DNA of 64,000 nucleotides. Origin: JAIBJN01 sp963699495 (GTDB taxonomy: Bacteria; Actinomycetota; Thermoleophilia; Gaiellales; Gaiellaceae). Shown here in pieces: positions 8,671 through 17,068 of the stretch. The translations under genes were made by a program, and so were the position numbers. Every line of letters starts with the position of its first letter. The first letter of the stretch is position 1. The DNA is taken from assembly GCA_963699495.1 (NCBI GenBank), contig CAVOUB010000005.1, positions 372,001-436,000 of the forward strand. Direction: 5' to 3'. The notes under the pieces were generated by a model. It was given only the letters and a program-made list of their open reading frames with translations. It was not told the DNA's origin and did not search any database.

Positions 8671-8985
8671 ACGTTCGGTCCGACCGATCCGGGGTGCCGA
8701 GCCTACCACGAAACGGGGCGAATGCCCTCGGGTGCCGGTGACGCGAGGACGGCTTCAGATTCCCCGGCCAGGGGCACCTGTCACGGTCCGCTTCGGGTTG
8801 ACCCCGCTGCGCGGATACTTTTGAATGGCCCTGGTGGTTTGTGCGGCGATGGAGGGGGTGTCGCGCGTGATCGGGACGGGCCTTCGTGCAGGGCTGACTG
8901 CCCAAGCGATCGTGAACGTCACCATGCCGCCTCCACCGGGGAGGAGCATTCGCGCCCTTCTCTGATCTCGACGAGGAGGTTTGAT
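8671..8985. other. Intergenic region between divergent transporter and peptidase genes
   Basis: 315 nt without a convincing gene. It holds the putative -10 of the transporter operon (TAGGCT on the minus strand, 8699-8704) and, at the right end, a strong ribosome binding site GAGGAGGT (8973-8980) for the peptidase. The in-frame extension of the peptidase upstream of 8986 has no signal-peptide logic. I see no riboswitch or operator I can support. Confidence 0.5.
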
Positions 8986-11583
8986 TTGCCGGGCAAACTC
9001 AAGAGGAGCGTCCTGCTCGCTCTCGCGCTGCTCACCGTCTCTTTCGGGTTGGCGGGCAACGCAGGGGCGCAGCTGACGCCACCGTGGTGTGGAACGCCGA
9101 TACCGGACGCAGCGGCGAACCTGCCGAATGGATCGCTGCCGACGGATCCGGTCGGGAGCTTCCCGCACATCCCTTGGTATGCGATCGGCTGCACGCTCGA
9201 CCAGATCGCGGCGCAGTCGAACGGCCGCATGACGGTCGAGGTCATCGGCCAGTCGGCGCTCGGCCGCGACATGTACGGCGTTGTGATCAACGCCCTCGAC
9301 ACCCCCGAGCAGCGGCGTGACTTCAACCGCTGGGAGAAGATCCGCGAGCTCGCGCTCGAGGATCCCGCCCACGCTCAGGCGCTGCTCGCGCAGTGGGGCG
9401 ACGACGTGAAGGTCCCGATGTTCAACCAGAGCGGCATCCACGGCAACGAGTACGAGGGTGTCGACTCGAACATGCAGCTCATCAAGGACCTGGCGACGAC
9501 GCCGTACGGCACCGATCCGAAGATCGACGCCTACCTGGATCACATGATCCTCATCTTCAACGTGATCCAGAACCCCGACGGCCGCATCGCCGGCCAGCGG
9601 GCGAACGGCAACGGCTTCGACCTCAACCGCGACTATCTGACGCAGTCGCAGCCCGAGGCGAAAGCCTCGGTGGCTCTGCAGCAGGTATGGCTCGCGCCCG
9701 AGGCGCTCGACCTGCACGGCTACGTCACCCCGACTCTCGTCGAGTCGACGACGAAGCCGCACGCCCCGCAGATCGAGTACGACCTGTATCTCCAGTGGAA
9801 CCCGCGCCGGTCGCAGGCGAACGCCGACGCCCTGGCTTCAGTCGGGCTCGGCACGACCAGGCCGATCCTCGACTGGTGCCCGGAGGCCGACTTCCCGAAT
9901 CCGAGCGGCTTCTGTGACGACGGGGTCACGCTGCCCGGCCCGGCGACCGCCGAGGGCTGGGACGACTGGGGCCCCTTCTACACGGGCCAGTACGCGCAGC
10001 TGACCGGCTTCGACTCCTCCACGGTCGAGATGTGCAACTCGACCGGGACGGCGTGCGGCGTGCCGGGCAGCACCACGCACCAGCGTGGCCGCCTCGGCGC
10101 GTACCTCGCGCAGCAGATGGTCTCGCATTCCACGATGCAGTTCGCGATGGACAATCGCAACGAACTGCTGAACACGCAGATGGAGGTCTACCGGCGCGGC
10201 GTGACGGCCGCGAACCGGCCGGCCTGCTGCCCCGCTCCCTACGACGTGAACAACAACTGGATGCGGGAGTACAACACCGCCTACGTGATCCCGATGGGCG
10301 CCGGCCAGCGGAGTGCCGCCGAGGCGAACCGCCTGGTCGAGTGGCTCTTCTTCAACGGGATCGAGGTGCACGAGCTGAAGCAGAACTACACGTACGGCGG
10401 GCAGACGTTCGAGAAGGGCTCGTACGTCGTGTGGCTGAACCAGGCCCTGCGCGGCCTCGCTGACTCGGCCCTCAACGTCGGTGACGACATCTCGGCGTCG
10501 ATCAACCAGCTCTACGCACCTCCCGGCGCGTGGAGCCACGGTTACCTCTGGGGCGCGGACATTGCCGCGATTCCGGACAACGCCGCGTTCACTCCGATCA
10601 CGGTCGAGATCCGGAGGCCAAGGATCCTCGGAGGCGGCGTCGAGCCCGGTCGTGCGGAGGCCTACGCGCTGAAGCTCGATTCGGCCACGGCCGTTCGGGT
10701 CCTCAATCAGCTGAGCGGCGACGGCGTCCTGGGCAAGATCGCCCTCTCGCCCTTCGCAGCTCAGACCGGCGGGATGCTGCCCGCGGGGAGCGTGCTCTTC
10801 GGCGCCGACCATGCAACGCGAATCAAGCTCGCCACAGCGGGGCGCGACAACGGCATCCTCTTCCGGAGGATCCTCTCGAGCGCCATCCCGAGCAACACCG
10901 ACCCGATCGAGGGCGTCCCGCGCATCGCGGTGCTGACTGGTGCGCAGAACCAGGACACCTGGTCGCTCAAGGACCTCGGGTTCATCGTCGACCCGGTGTC
11001 GACGGGGACGATCAACGGCTCGGCGGACGACCCGCTCCTGAACTACGACGTGATCTGGAACACGGCCAGCGCATACCCGGCGGCGTCGGCGTCGAACGTC
11101 ACCGGTCGGGCCCGCCTGACCGCGTTCTTCGCGGCCGGGGGCGGGTATGTGGGGACCGGACCGAACGGCTCCGCGTTCCTCGTGACCGGCGGCCAGACGG
11201 CCGGCCTCACGGTCGCGACACGCGGAGGAAACGGGCGCAGCGGCATCGTCCGCTGGAACAACGAGGGCGGAGTATCGAGCCCGATCGTGGGCGCCTATCC
11301 GAGCACCGACACGGCGATCGTCGATCCGCCGGCCTGGTTCTCGGCGGTGCCCGCATCGTTGTCGGTGGACGCACGCCTGCCGCTGACGAACTTCTTCCTG
11401 TCGGGGCTCTGGCTCTTCGACGCGCAGTCGGCGTCGGCGCCCGGGTCGCCCCTCGTGGCTCACGGCCTGAACACCGCCGGGACCTCCAGGATGACGGTCT
11501 TCGCCATGAATCCGCTCTACCGTGCGGATCCGGAGCGCGAGTGGCCGATGGTCGGCTCCGCCGTCTACTGGGCAGCCCAGTAG
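8986..11583 (+). CDS. Secreted M14-family zinc carboxypeptidase
   Basis: A large (865-residue) exported peptidase. A signal peptide at residues 1-29 (LKRSVLLALALLTVSFGLAG) precedes a metallocarboxypeptidase domain. Zinc ligands are visible as HGNE (His152, Glu155) and LDLHGYV (His244), with FDLNRDY in the substrate site. The rest, to residue 865, is a long C-terminal part containing a PSTDTAIVDPPAWF region, longer than classic M14 enzymes and typical of secreted actinobacterial versions. Start TTG 8986 is chosen because GAGGAGGT lies 5 nt upstream. A perfect hairpin terminator follows at 11610. It probably scavenges extracellular peptides. Confidence 0.88.
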   Translation: MPGKLKRSVLLALALLTVSFGLAGNAGAQLTPPWCGTPIPDAAANLPNGSLPTDPVGSFPHIPWYAIGCTLDQIAAQSNGRMTVEVIGQSALGRDMYGVVINALDTPEQRRDFNRWEKIRELALEDPAHAQALLAQWGDDVKVPMFNQSGIHGNEYEGVDSNMQLIKDLATTPYGTDPKIDAYLDHMILIFNVIQNPDGRIAGQRANGNGFDLNRDYLTQSQPEAKASVALQQVWLAPEALDLHGYVTPTLVESTTKPHAPQIEYDLYLQWNPRRSQANADALASVGLGTTRPILDWCPEADFPNPSGFCDDGVTLPGPATAEGWDDWGPFYTGQYAQLTGFDSSTVEMCNSTGTACGVPGSTTHQRGRLGAYLAQQMVSHSTMQFAMDNRNELLNTQMEVYRRGVTAANRPACCPAPYDVNNNWMREYNTAYVIPMGAGQRSAAEANRLVEWLFFNGIEVHELKQNYTYGGQTFEKGSYVVWLNQALRGLADSALNVGDDISASINQLYAPPGAWSHGYLWGADIAAIPDNAAFTPITVEIRRPRILGGGVEPGRAEAYALKLDSATAVRVLNQLSGDGVLGKIALSPFAAQTGGMLPAGSVLFGADHATRIKLATAGRDNGILFRRILSSAIPSNTDPIEGVPRIAVLTGAQNQDTWSLKDLGFIVDPVSTGTINGSADDPLLNYDVIWNTASAYPAASASNVTGRARLTAFFAAGGGYVGTGPNGSAFLVTGGQTAGLTVATRGGNGRSGIVRWNNEGGVSSPIVGAYPSTDTAIVDPPAWFSAVPASLSVDARLPLTNFFLSGLWLFDAQSASAPGSPLVAHGLNTAGTSRMTVFAMNPLYRADPEREWPMVGSAVYWAAQ

Positions 11584-12638
11584 CGACGACCGACTCCTAG
11601 GCAACCGACACGAGGGGCGGGGAAACCCGCCCCTCGTCGTTCGCGCTTCGTCAGCGACCAGGGCACCGAACCTGCGGCCGGGCGGCCGCCGCTCACTACC
11701 TGCTCGACCGGCCGGAGGGCCGGGACGAAGCGAACGATCCCCGGCCCGTACTCCTCGTCGACCAGCGCCTGCGCGCGGCCGTCGACGTCCACGACGACGT
11801 CGATGAAGATCGTCGGCTCGGATCCGCCCGTGCCCGAGCCGAGGAACTCGAGGCCGAGCTCCGGCAGGCGTGCTTCCACCTCTTCCCGAATTCCCTGGAG
11901 CTCGCGCTCCGTGGGTACGTCGCGCGCCACGACGCAGAGCGGGCCGTTCCACAGCTTCCGGATCTCGGCCTCGTGGCTTTCGGCGTCCCCGGTGAACACC
12001 GCGACGAAGACGACCGGCCCGAACTCCTCGAGACCGTTCTCGTCCACGCTGTCTGCGCTGGGCTCGACGAGATGGTCGACCCAGGAGATGACGTAGTCGG
12101 CCTGCTTGGTCGCGTACGCGCGGGCAGCGCCCACGTCCTCCTGCGTGTTGTGCTTCGGGTCTGGAACGACCCAGCCGCCTTCGGGCTCCGGGCAAGGGTT
12201 CTCGTACCGATAGGTGTCGTCGTACCTCTCAGAGCCGGCCGCACCGACGCGACTGACGGTGAAGACCTCCCCGTCGTAGGTGCCGACGACGTGGTATGCG
12301 CCCCAGGTCGTCCCCGCCGCGGACTCCTCGCCCTCGACCGCCGCCCAGTCCCAGTTGGCGAGCGGGACGCCGCCGCACTGCGGTGGCAACGACGTCAGCA
12401 GCATCCCTCCAAGGCAGAGCTCGGGGCCATGCGCCGGCGATCCTGTCCCGTCACCCTGTTCGAGCACGGTCCCGTCCGCCTCGTAGAGCTGCCCCGGGTC
12501 GGGGTCAGGGAGCGTCGGCGTCGGCCTCTCGCTCTCCCCCGTGCTCACACCGATCGCGACCGGCTCATCCGCGCCGCAGGCCGTCAGGAACAGGGCCGAA
12601 AGGAGCGCGCCGGCGAGCAGCGTCGTCCGCATGCCCAT
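11565..12638 (-). CDS. Hypothetical lipoprotein
   Basis: A lipoprotein of about 357 residues. The N-terminus MRTTLLAGALLSALFLTAC is a clear signal with a lipobox Cys, followed by a Pro/Thr-rich linker. The main domain is not recognised; it has a Trp-rich stretch around PLANWDWAAVEGE and an RELQGIREEVEARLPELGL helix. The last 35 or so residues are encoded across the terminator and the 3' end of the convergent peptidase gene, ending 19 nt inside it, so an ancestral stop may have been lost. Start ATG 12638 (or 12632) is set by the signal peptide; no ribosome binding site is evident. Confidence 0.7.
   Translation of the reverse strand: MGMRTTLLAGALLSALFLTACGADEPVAIGVSTGESERPTPTLPDPDPGQLYEADGTVLEQGDGTGSPAHGPELCLGGMLLTSLPPQCGGVPLANWDWAAVEGEESAAGTTWGAYHVVGTYDGEVFTVSRVGAAGSERYDDTYRYENPCPEPEGGWVVPDPKHNTQEDVGAARAYATKQADYVISWVDHLVEPSADSVDENGLEEFGPVVFVAVFTGDAESHEAEIRKLWNGPLCVVARDVPTERELQGIREEVEARLPELGLEFLGSGTGGSEPTIFIDVVVDVDGRAQALVDEEYGPGIVRFVPALRPVEQVVSGGRPAAGSVPWSLTKRERRGAGFPAPRVGCLGVGRRYWAAQ
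11610..11637 (+). terminator. Hairpin terminator after the M14 peptidase
   Basis: ACGAGGGGCGGG (11610-11621) and CCCGCCCCTCGT (11626-11637) form a perfect 12-bp stem with a GAAA loop, 26 nt after the stop. The convergent lipoprotein reading frame runs through it. Confidence 0.8.
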
Positions 12639-12680
12639 CCGACGCCGATCGGAGACGAAAGGTTCCCGCACGCGCAGCGC

Positions 12681-13154
12681 TCACCGCCGGTCGAAGATGC
12701 CGCCGAGGAGGTCGGCAAGCGACGAGCCGCCCTGGATCAGCCAGTCGAGCGGCGCGCGGTCGACCACCTCCCTGAGGACGCGGGCCTCGAGGCCGCCGAT
12801 GCTGTCGCGGGCCACGGCGTCGTCGATCGCCTCGAGCAGGCCGGAGCGAACCGCGCGCTCGAGCGTCTCGCGATCCCACTCGACGTCGCGGCCGAGCTCG
12901 GGGTCGATGGAGAGGACGAGCTCCTCGCGCGTCGTGTTCAGCTCGCACGCAGCGCCGTCGAGCCCGTCGAGGACGATGCGCTGGATCGTCGCCTCGAAGC
13001 CCTCGCCGGGGAACGTGTCCCGCGCGACGCACGGGTCGGCGACCTTCGACTCGCCGTAGCTGAGCGCGCCGTTGGCGAGCTCGACCGCGATCAGGACGGC
13101 CGCGGCCAGGCCGAGCGCGCCGAGCGCGAGGAGCCCCTGCCAGCGGCGGCTCAT
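12681..13154 (-). CDS. Hypothetical membrane-anchored protein
   Basis: 157 residues. An N-terminal anchor WQGLLALGALGLAAAVLIAV is followed by an extracytoplasmic acidic domain with two Cys (DPCVARD and GAACELN) that could pair. The remainder is predicted helical (REVVDRAPLDWLIQ). Function unknown. It starts 4 nt inside the MFS transporter stop (ATGA), so it is translationally coupled and may be an accessory subunit or chaperone of that transporter. Confidence 0.7.
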   Translation of the reverse strand: MSRRWQGLLALGALGLAAAVLIAVELANGALSYGESKVADPCVARDTFPGEGFEATIQRIVLDGLDGAACELNTTREELVLSIDPELGRDVEWDRETLERAVRSGLLEAIDDAVARDSIGGLEARVLREVVDRAPLDWLIQGGSSLADLLGGIFDRR

Positions 13155-14518
13155 GCCGTCGCCCTCCGACCGAAGACGACGCCTGCGATCCCGGCGAGGA
13201 CGGCGAAGAGCGCCGAGAGGACGAACGAGGAGCGGAAGGCCCGCGTGAGCACCGCCTGCACGGACTCGAGCAGCGAGTCGCGCACCTCGGCGACGTTCGC
13301 GTCGCTCGCCGCGCCGTTCTCCTCGAACGGAGCCGACAGGTCGGGGATCTCGCCCTCGGGCACCTTCTGGAACTCGCGGTAGAGGTCGAGCGTGATCGGG
13401 ATCTTCGTCGTCAACGGAAGCGGCGCGTCGAGGATGACCGCAGTCGCGTTCTGCGTGGCCGTCTCCTCTGCGCCGTTCAGCTCGGACGCGAGCAGAGGCG
13501 CTATCGCCAGCAGCCCGACCACGAGCCCGACGTGCCTGACGCCGACGGACGTCGCGCCGCTCCGCGTGAGGTCTCCCTCGCGGGCCAACGAGGCCCGCGT
13601 CAGGGGCGGCAGCGAGAGGCCGAGGCCGACTCCGGCCAGCGCGAGGGCGGGCACGGCGTACACGGCCTCGCTCGCCGGCAGGAGCGCGAGCGCGGCGAGC
13701 CCGGCGGCGAGCAGGGCCGAGCCGCCGACCACGTCGGCGATCCCCGAGAGCCGGGCGGAGAGCGGCCGGGCGCACAGCGCGGCCAGCGGCAGCGCGCTGA
13801 CGATGCCGGCGCCCGCGAGCGGCCCGTAGTCCCAGACCGTGACGACGAGCAGCACAGCGAGGAAGAGGGCCCCGACCAGCGCGGCATAGGTGAAGGCAAG
13901 AGCCGGGGCGGAGCCGAGCGGCACGCGGCCGCGCTCCACCGGAGGTGGAAGCGCCCGCGCCAAGGGGTGGAGCGCGGCGACCAGCGCTGCGGCTGCGAGC
14001 GGTGCCTGAACCGCGAAGATCGCGCGCCAGTCGAAGGCGTCGGTGAGGATGCCGCCCAGCGCCGGGCCCACGGCGGTGCCCAGCGTCCCGGCTGCGACCC
14101 AGATCGCGACCGCACGCGCGCGGCTGCCGCTGAGGACGACGAGCAGCGGGAGTGAGGCCGCGAGGAGCAGCGCCGCGCCGAGACCCTGAGCGACCCTGCC
14201 CGCGACCAGGGTCTCGAGGCTGTTCGAGAGCGCGCAGGCCACGGAGGAGACGAGGAAGACCGCCAGCCCCGCGAGGGCCAGCCAGGCCGGCCGCACACGC
14301 CGGATGAAGGGCAGGAATGCGAAGGCTCCGATGACGACGGCGAGGTTGTAGGCGGTCACCACCCACGAGATCCGGGGGATCGTCGTCTGCAGGTCGACGA
14401 ACAGATCGGGGAGCGCGAGGACGACGATCGACGAGTCGGCGAAGGCGACGGCGATCGAGATCGCCAGCGCCGTCTCGAGCGCACGAGACGGCTTCCGCGG
14501 TGTCGAGTCGGGCGTGAT
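13151..14518 (-). CDS. Major facilitator superfamily transporter
   Basis: MFS drug/metabolite exporter with about 14 hydrophobic helices, rich in Ala/Leu. The first helix AISIAVAFADSSIVVLALPDL and the adjoining WVVTAYNLAVV motif are typical of DHA2-like proteins. A long outside loop of about 90 residues precedes the last helix. The first conventional in-frame start is GTG 14362, which would delete helix 1. Upstream the frame is open back to a TAG at 14528-14530 with no ATG, GTG or TTG. I therefore place the start at ATC 14518 as a marker of where coding begins; a sequence error or rare start codon is possible. The downstream coupled gene may assist it. Confidence 0.7.
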   Translation of the reverse strand: MTPDSTPRKPSRALETALAISIAVAFADSSIVVLALPDLFVDLQTTIPRISWVVTAYNLAVVIGAFAFLPFIRRVRPAWLALAGLAVFLVSSVACALSNSLETLVAGRVAQGLGAALLLAASLPLLVVLSGSRARAVAIWVAAGTLGTAVGPALGGILTDAFDWRAIFAVQAPLAAAALVAALHPLARALPPPVERGRVPLGSAPALAFTYAALVGALFLAVLLVVTVWDYGPLAGAGIVSALPLAALCARPLSARLSGIADVVGGSALLAAGLAALALLPASEAVYAVPALALAGVGLGLSLPPLTRASLAREGDLTRSGATSVGVRHVGLVVGLLAIAPLLASELNGAEETATQNATAVILDAPLPLTTKIPITLDLYREFQKVPEGEIPDLSAPFEENGAASDANVAEVRDSLLESVQAVLTRAFRSSFVLSALFAVLAGIAGVVFGRRATA

Positions 14519-14620
14519 CTCGGCAGCCTATGCGGTGCCCGGCGGGCCGAGATCCGGTTGCCCCTTGAATCCTGCTCGGAATTCGTGTTGGCTCGTCCAC
14601 TCCACCCGAGACAGGAGGGG

Positions 14621-15727
14621 ATGTCTGTGGCCAAGACTCGATTCGTGCTCGCTGCGCTCGTGACGCTGGTGGTGGCGCTCGCAGCGACTGTTGGGCCGGC
14701 GGCGGCCCGTCCCGATCCGGACGGAGTCGTCGTCGAAGGGCTGACCGACCCACGCGGCATCGCCGCGGCCGGAGGCCGCGTGTTGCTCGTCGCAGAGTCG
14801 GGCAGCGGCAAGATCACGCGTATCGTGCCCCGCCGTCACGGCGCGGCGTCCGTGCGCACCTTCGCGGAATTCCCGTTCGACCCGGACGCCGGGCCGTTTC
14901 CGGTCGAGGTCGCCTACCAGGGCCCGAACCACATCTGGGTAACGCTGGAGGGAGACCCGGCGGCGGGGGGCAACAGGGTGGTGCGGCTCAACCGAAAGGG
15001 CAAGATCACGCTCTCGGTCGACATCGGGGCCTACCAGGTGACCGACCCCGACCCCGACGACCAGGACGACATCCCGGATGAGTCGAATCCATTCGGGCTC
15101 GCTGTCCTTCAGGGCGGAGGCGTGCTCGTCACGGACGCGGCGAACAACGACCTCCTGAGGATCACCAAGAAGAAGAAGATCAAGACCGTGGCGCGCTTCC
15201 TGCGCGAGGACGTTCCGTACCCGCCTGTCGACGTGCCGGACTTCGACGACCCGCCGCCAGGCACGCCGACGCCGGCCGAGGCGGTCCCCACGGCGGTCGC
15301 CATCGGCCCCGACGGCGCCTGGTACGTCTCGGAGCTCAAGGGCTTCCCGTTCGTCAAGGGCACGTCCCGCATCTGGCGAATCGAGCCGGGTACGAAGAAC
15401 GCGACCTGCGATCCCGAGCACCCGGACGTCGGCCCGTGCACCACGTACGCAACGGGCTTCACGTCGGTGATCGACCTGGCCTTCGGCCGGGACGGGACGA
15501 TGTACGTCCTCGAGATCGTCAAGGAGGGCCTGCTCGGCGCCGAGTTCTTCGACGAGCCGCCGATCGGCGCTCTCTGGGCAGTCAAGGGCGGTTCGAAGAC
15601 GGAGCTCGTGCCGGGCACGCTGATGGCGCCCGGCGGAGTCGCCGTCGGTTACAACGGCACGCTCTCGGTCACCACGGGCACGGTCTTCGGCCCGGGCGGC
15701 GGAGCCGTCGTCCGCGTCAACCCGTAG
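14621..15727 (+). CDS. Secreted ScyD/ScyE-like beta-propeller protein
   Basis: An exported protein of about 368 residues. Signal peptide ...RFVLAALVTLVVALAATVG, then repeated blade-like units: LTDPRGIAAAGGRVLLVAE, NPFGLAVLQGGGVLVTDAA, PTAVAIGPDGAWYVSELKGF, IDLAFGRDGTMYVLEIV and PGGVAVGYNGTLSVTTG. These resemble the NHL/SMP-like repeats of ScyD/ScyE-family proteins, which are widespread in actinobacteria and usually of unknown role. AGGAGG at 14613-14618 favours GTG 14627 by spacing, but ATG 14621 is also usable. A strong terminator follows. Confidence 0.75.
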   Translation: MSVAKTRFVLAALVTLVVALAATVGPAAARPDPDGVVVEGLTDPRGIAAAGGRVLLVAESGSGKITRIVPRRHGAASVRTFAEFPFDPDAGPFPVEVAYQGPNHIWVTLEGDPAAGGNRVVRLNRKGKITLSVDIGAYQVTDPDPDDQDDIPDESNPFGLAVLQGGGVLVTDAANNDLLRITKKKKIKTVARFLREDVPYPPVDVPDFDDPPPGTPTPAEAVPTAVAIGPDGAWYVSELKGFPFVKGTSRIWRIEPGTKNATCDPEHPDVGPCTTYATGFTSVIDLAFGRDGTMYVLEIVKEGLLGAEFFDEPPIGALWAVKGGSKTELVPGTLMAPGGVAVGYNGTLSVTTGTVFGPGGGAVVRVNP

Positions 15728-15736
15728 CTGAAGTTC

Positions 15737-15772
15737 GAAGGGAGGCCCGGCTTCGCGGCCGGGCCTCCCTTC
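15737..15772. terminator. Bidirectional terminator between convergent genes
   Basis: GAAGGGAGGCCCGGC (15737-15751) pairs perfectly with GCCGGGCCTCCCTTC (15758-15772) around a TTCGCG loop. The hairpin lies 10 nt after the ScyD-like gene and overlaps the stop codon of the convergent trhA-like gene. Confidence 0.85.
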
Positions 15773-16403
15773 ACCCCGAGTCGGCGACCAGCAGCGCGAT
15801 CGCGGCGAACTGGCACGACGCCGCCAGCACCGTGAGCACGTGGAAGAGCTCGTGGAAGCCGAACACCGCCGGCCTGAAGTCGGGGCGCTGGAACGCGTAC
15901 ACGATCGCACCCAGCGTGTAGAGGACGCCTCCCGCCGCGACCAGGAACGTGCCGGAGAAGCCGGAGGCCTCGATGACCTGCGGTAGGACGATCACGCCGA
16001 TCCAGCCGAGGGAGATCCCGGCGGCGACCGGCACCCAGCGCGGCGCGTCGAGCCAGAAGACCCGCTGCACGATCGCGAGCGCCGCTCCGATCCACACCAC
16101 GCCGAGGATGGAGAGCTGCCAGGCCCCGCTCAGCACGAGCAGGCCGTACGGCGTGTAGGTCCCGGCGATCAGTACGTAGATGGACGCGTGGTCGAGCCGG
16201 CGCATCACCCGCCGGGCGGCGGGCCGCCAGTTGCCACGGTGATAGAGGGCGCTGATCCCGAAGGTCAGGACGAGTGCCCCGCCGAACGCGGCCGCCGCCA
16301 CGCGCTCACGGCCGCCCGAGGTCGTCGCGACGAGTACCGCGCCGAGCACGGCGAAAACAGCGAACCCCCATAGATGGAACAGTCCGCGTAGACGGGGCTT
16401 CAC
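15771..16403 (-). CDS. trhA: Hemolysin III / PAQR-family membrane protein
   Basis: A 210-residue, seven-helix membrane protein of the TrhA (hemolysin III, PAQR) family. Family marks are GISALYHRGNW near helix 2, RRLDHASIYVLIAGTYTPY in the middle and FGFHELFHVLTVLA at the end; the three His clusters and the Asp form the conserved metal site. In bacteria TrhA has been linked to membrane-fluidity homeostasis; the haemolysin name is historical. ATG 16403 is the family start. Its stop is shared with the hairpin terminator. Confidence 0.9.
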   Translation of the reverse strand: MKPRLRGLFHLWGFAVFAVLGAVLVATTSGGRERVAAAAFGGALVLTFGISALYHRGNWRPAARRVMRRLDHASIYVLIAGTYTPYGLLVLSGAWQLSILGVVWIGAALAIVQRVFWLDAPRWVPVAAGISLGWIGVIVLPQVIEASGFSGTFLVAAGGVLYTLGAIVYAFQRPDFRPAVFGFHELFHVLTVLAASCQFAAIALLVADSG

Positions 16404-16422
16404 CGCCTCGAGCGGGGCCTCG

Positions 16423-16644
16423 CTAGCGATAGCGGTAAACGATGCGGCCGCGGGTGAGGTCGTACGGGGACAGCTCGACCTTCACGCGGTCACCGAGGAA
16501 GATCCTGATGCGGTAGCGCCGCATCTTCCCCGCTGTGTAGCCGAGCGTCTCGTGGCCGTTGTCAAGCTGGATGCGGAACATCCGGTTGCGGAGGGCCTCG
16601 ACCACCTCGCCCTCCATCTCGATCTTCTCTTCCTTGGTCGCGAT
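16423..16644 (-). CDS. infA: Translation initiation factor IF-1, apparent ATC start
   Basis: IF-1 binds the ribosomal A site during initiation. The C-terminal 64 residues, from MEGEVVEALRNRMF through GKMRRYRIRIFLGDRVKVE to YDLTRGRIVYRYR, are unmistakable. The first ATG is at 16617, but family members carry about nine more residues (M-x-x-KEExIE) in front. These are encoded here as ATC GCG ACC AAG GAA GAG AAG ATC GAG, beginning at 16644. A GGGAG ribosome binding site sits 5 nt upstream of that ATC, and no other start codon is in frame. The product from 16644 has the normal 73 residues. It lies downstream of the cold-shock gene, separated by a hairpin. Confidence 0.85.
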   Translation of the reverse strand: MATKEEKIEMEGEVVEALRNRMFRIQLDNGHETLGYTAGKMRRYRIRIFLGDRVKVELSPYDLTRGRIVYRYR

Positions 16645-16688
16645 AACTACTCCCTTCGCGGTAGTCGTGGGTCATCCTCTCGTGGATC

Positions 16689-16718
16689 CGCCCGCGGCCG
16701 CCGAAGCGGCCACGGGCG
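16689..16718 (-). terminator. Hairpin between cold-shock gene and infA
   Basis: CGCCCGCGGCCGC (16689-16701) and GCGGCCACGGGCG (16706-16718) form a 13-bp stem with one mismatch and a 4-nt loop. It follows the cold-shock gene stop and precedes infA, so it may terminate or attenuate. Confidence 0.6.
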
Positions 16719-16733
16719 TCTCCGGCAAGCTGC

Positions 16734-16943
16734 TTACGCGGCGGCCGGGGCGACGTTCGTCGCCTCGGGGCCCTTTGCGCCTTCGCGCGCCTCGTACTCG
16801 ACGCGCGCGCCCTCGGCGAGGGTCTTGAAACCCTCTCCGGCGATGTTCGAATGGTGCACGAAGAGATCCTTCGTACCCTCGTCAGGGGTGATGAAGCCAT
16901 ACCCCTTGCTGTCGTTGAACCACTTCACGGTTCCGGTAGCCAT
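16734..16943 (-). CDS. Cold-shock domain protein (CspA family)
   Basis: A 69-residue single-domain nucleic-acid chaperone. It begins MATGTVKWFNDSKGYGFITP with RNP1 (KGYGFI) and has RNP2 in DLFVHHSNI, with the usual Phe/His stacking residues. The C-terminus ends in an Ala-rich ATNVAPAAA. A strong GGGGGAGGTG ribosome binding site precedes ATG 16943, consistent with high expression. The roughly 100-nt region upstream could be a regulatory leader, but I cannot show structure by eye. Confidence 0.95.
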   Translation of the reverse strand: MATGTVKWFNDSKGYGFITPDEGTKDLFVHHSNIAGEGFKTLAEGARVEYEAREGAKGPEATNVAPAAA

Positions 16944-17068
16944 AGAAAAAACACCTCCCCCACCAAGTACATAGAACGGGTTAGGAAGGCGCCTTGCGCG
17001 AACCGGACTCGCTCTGGTTATCGGGACGAGAATAGCACGGGTAGGCCGTTTCCCGGCATGCTGCGCCG

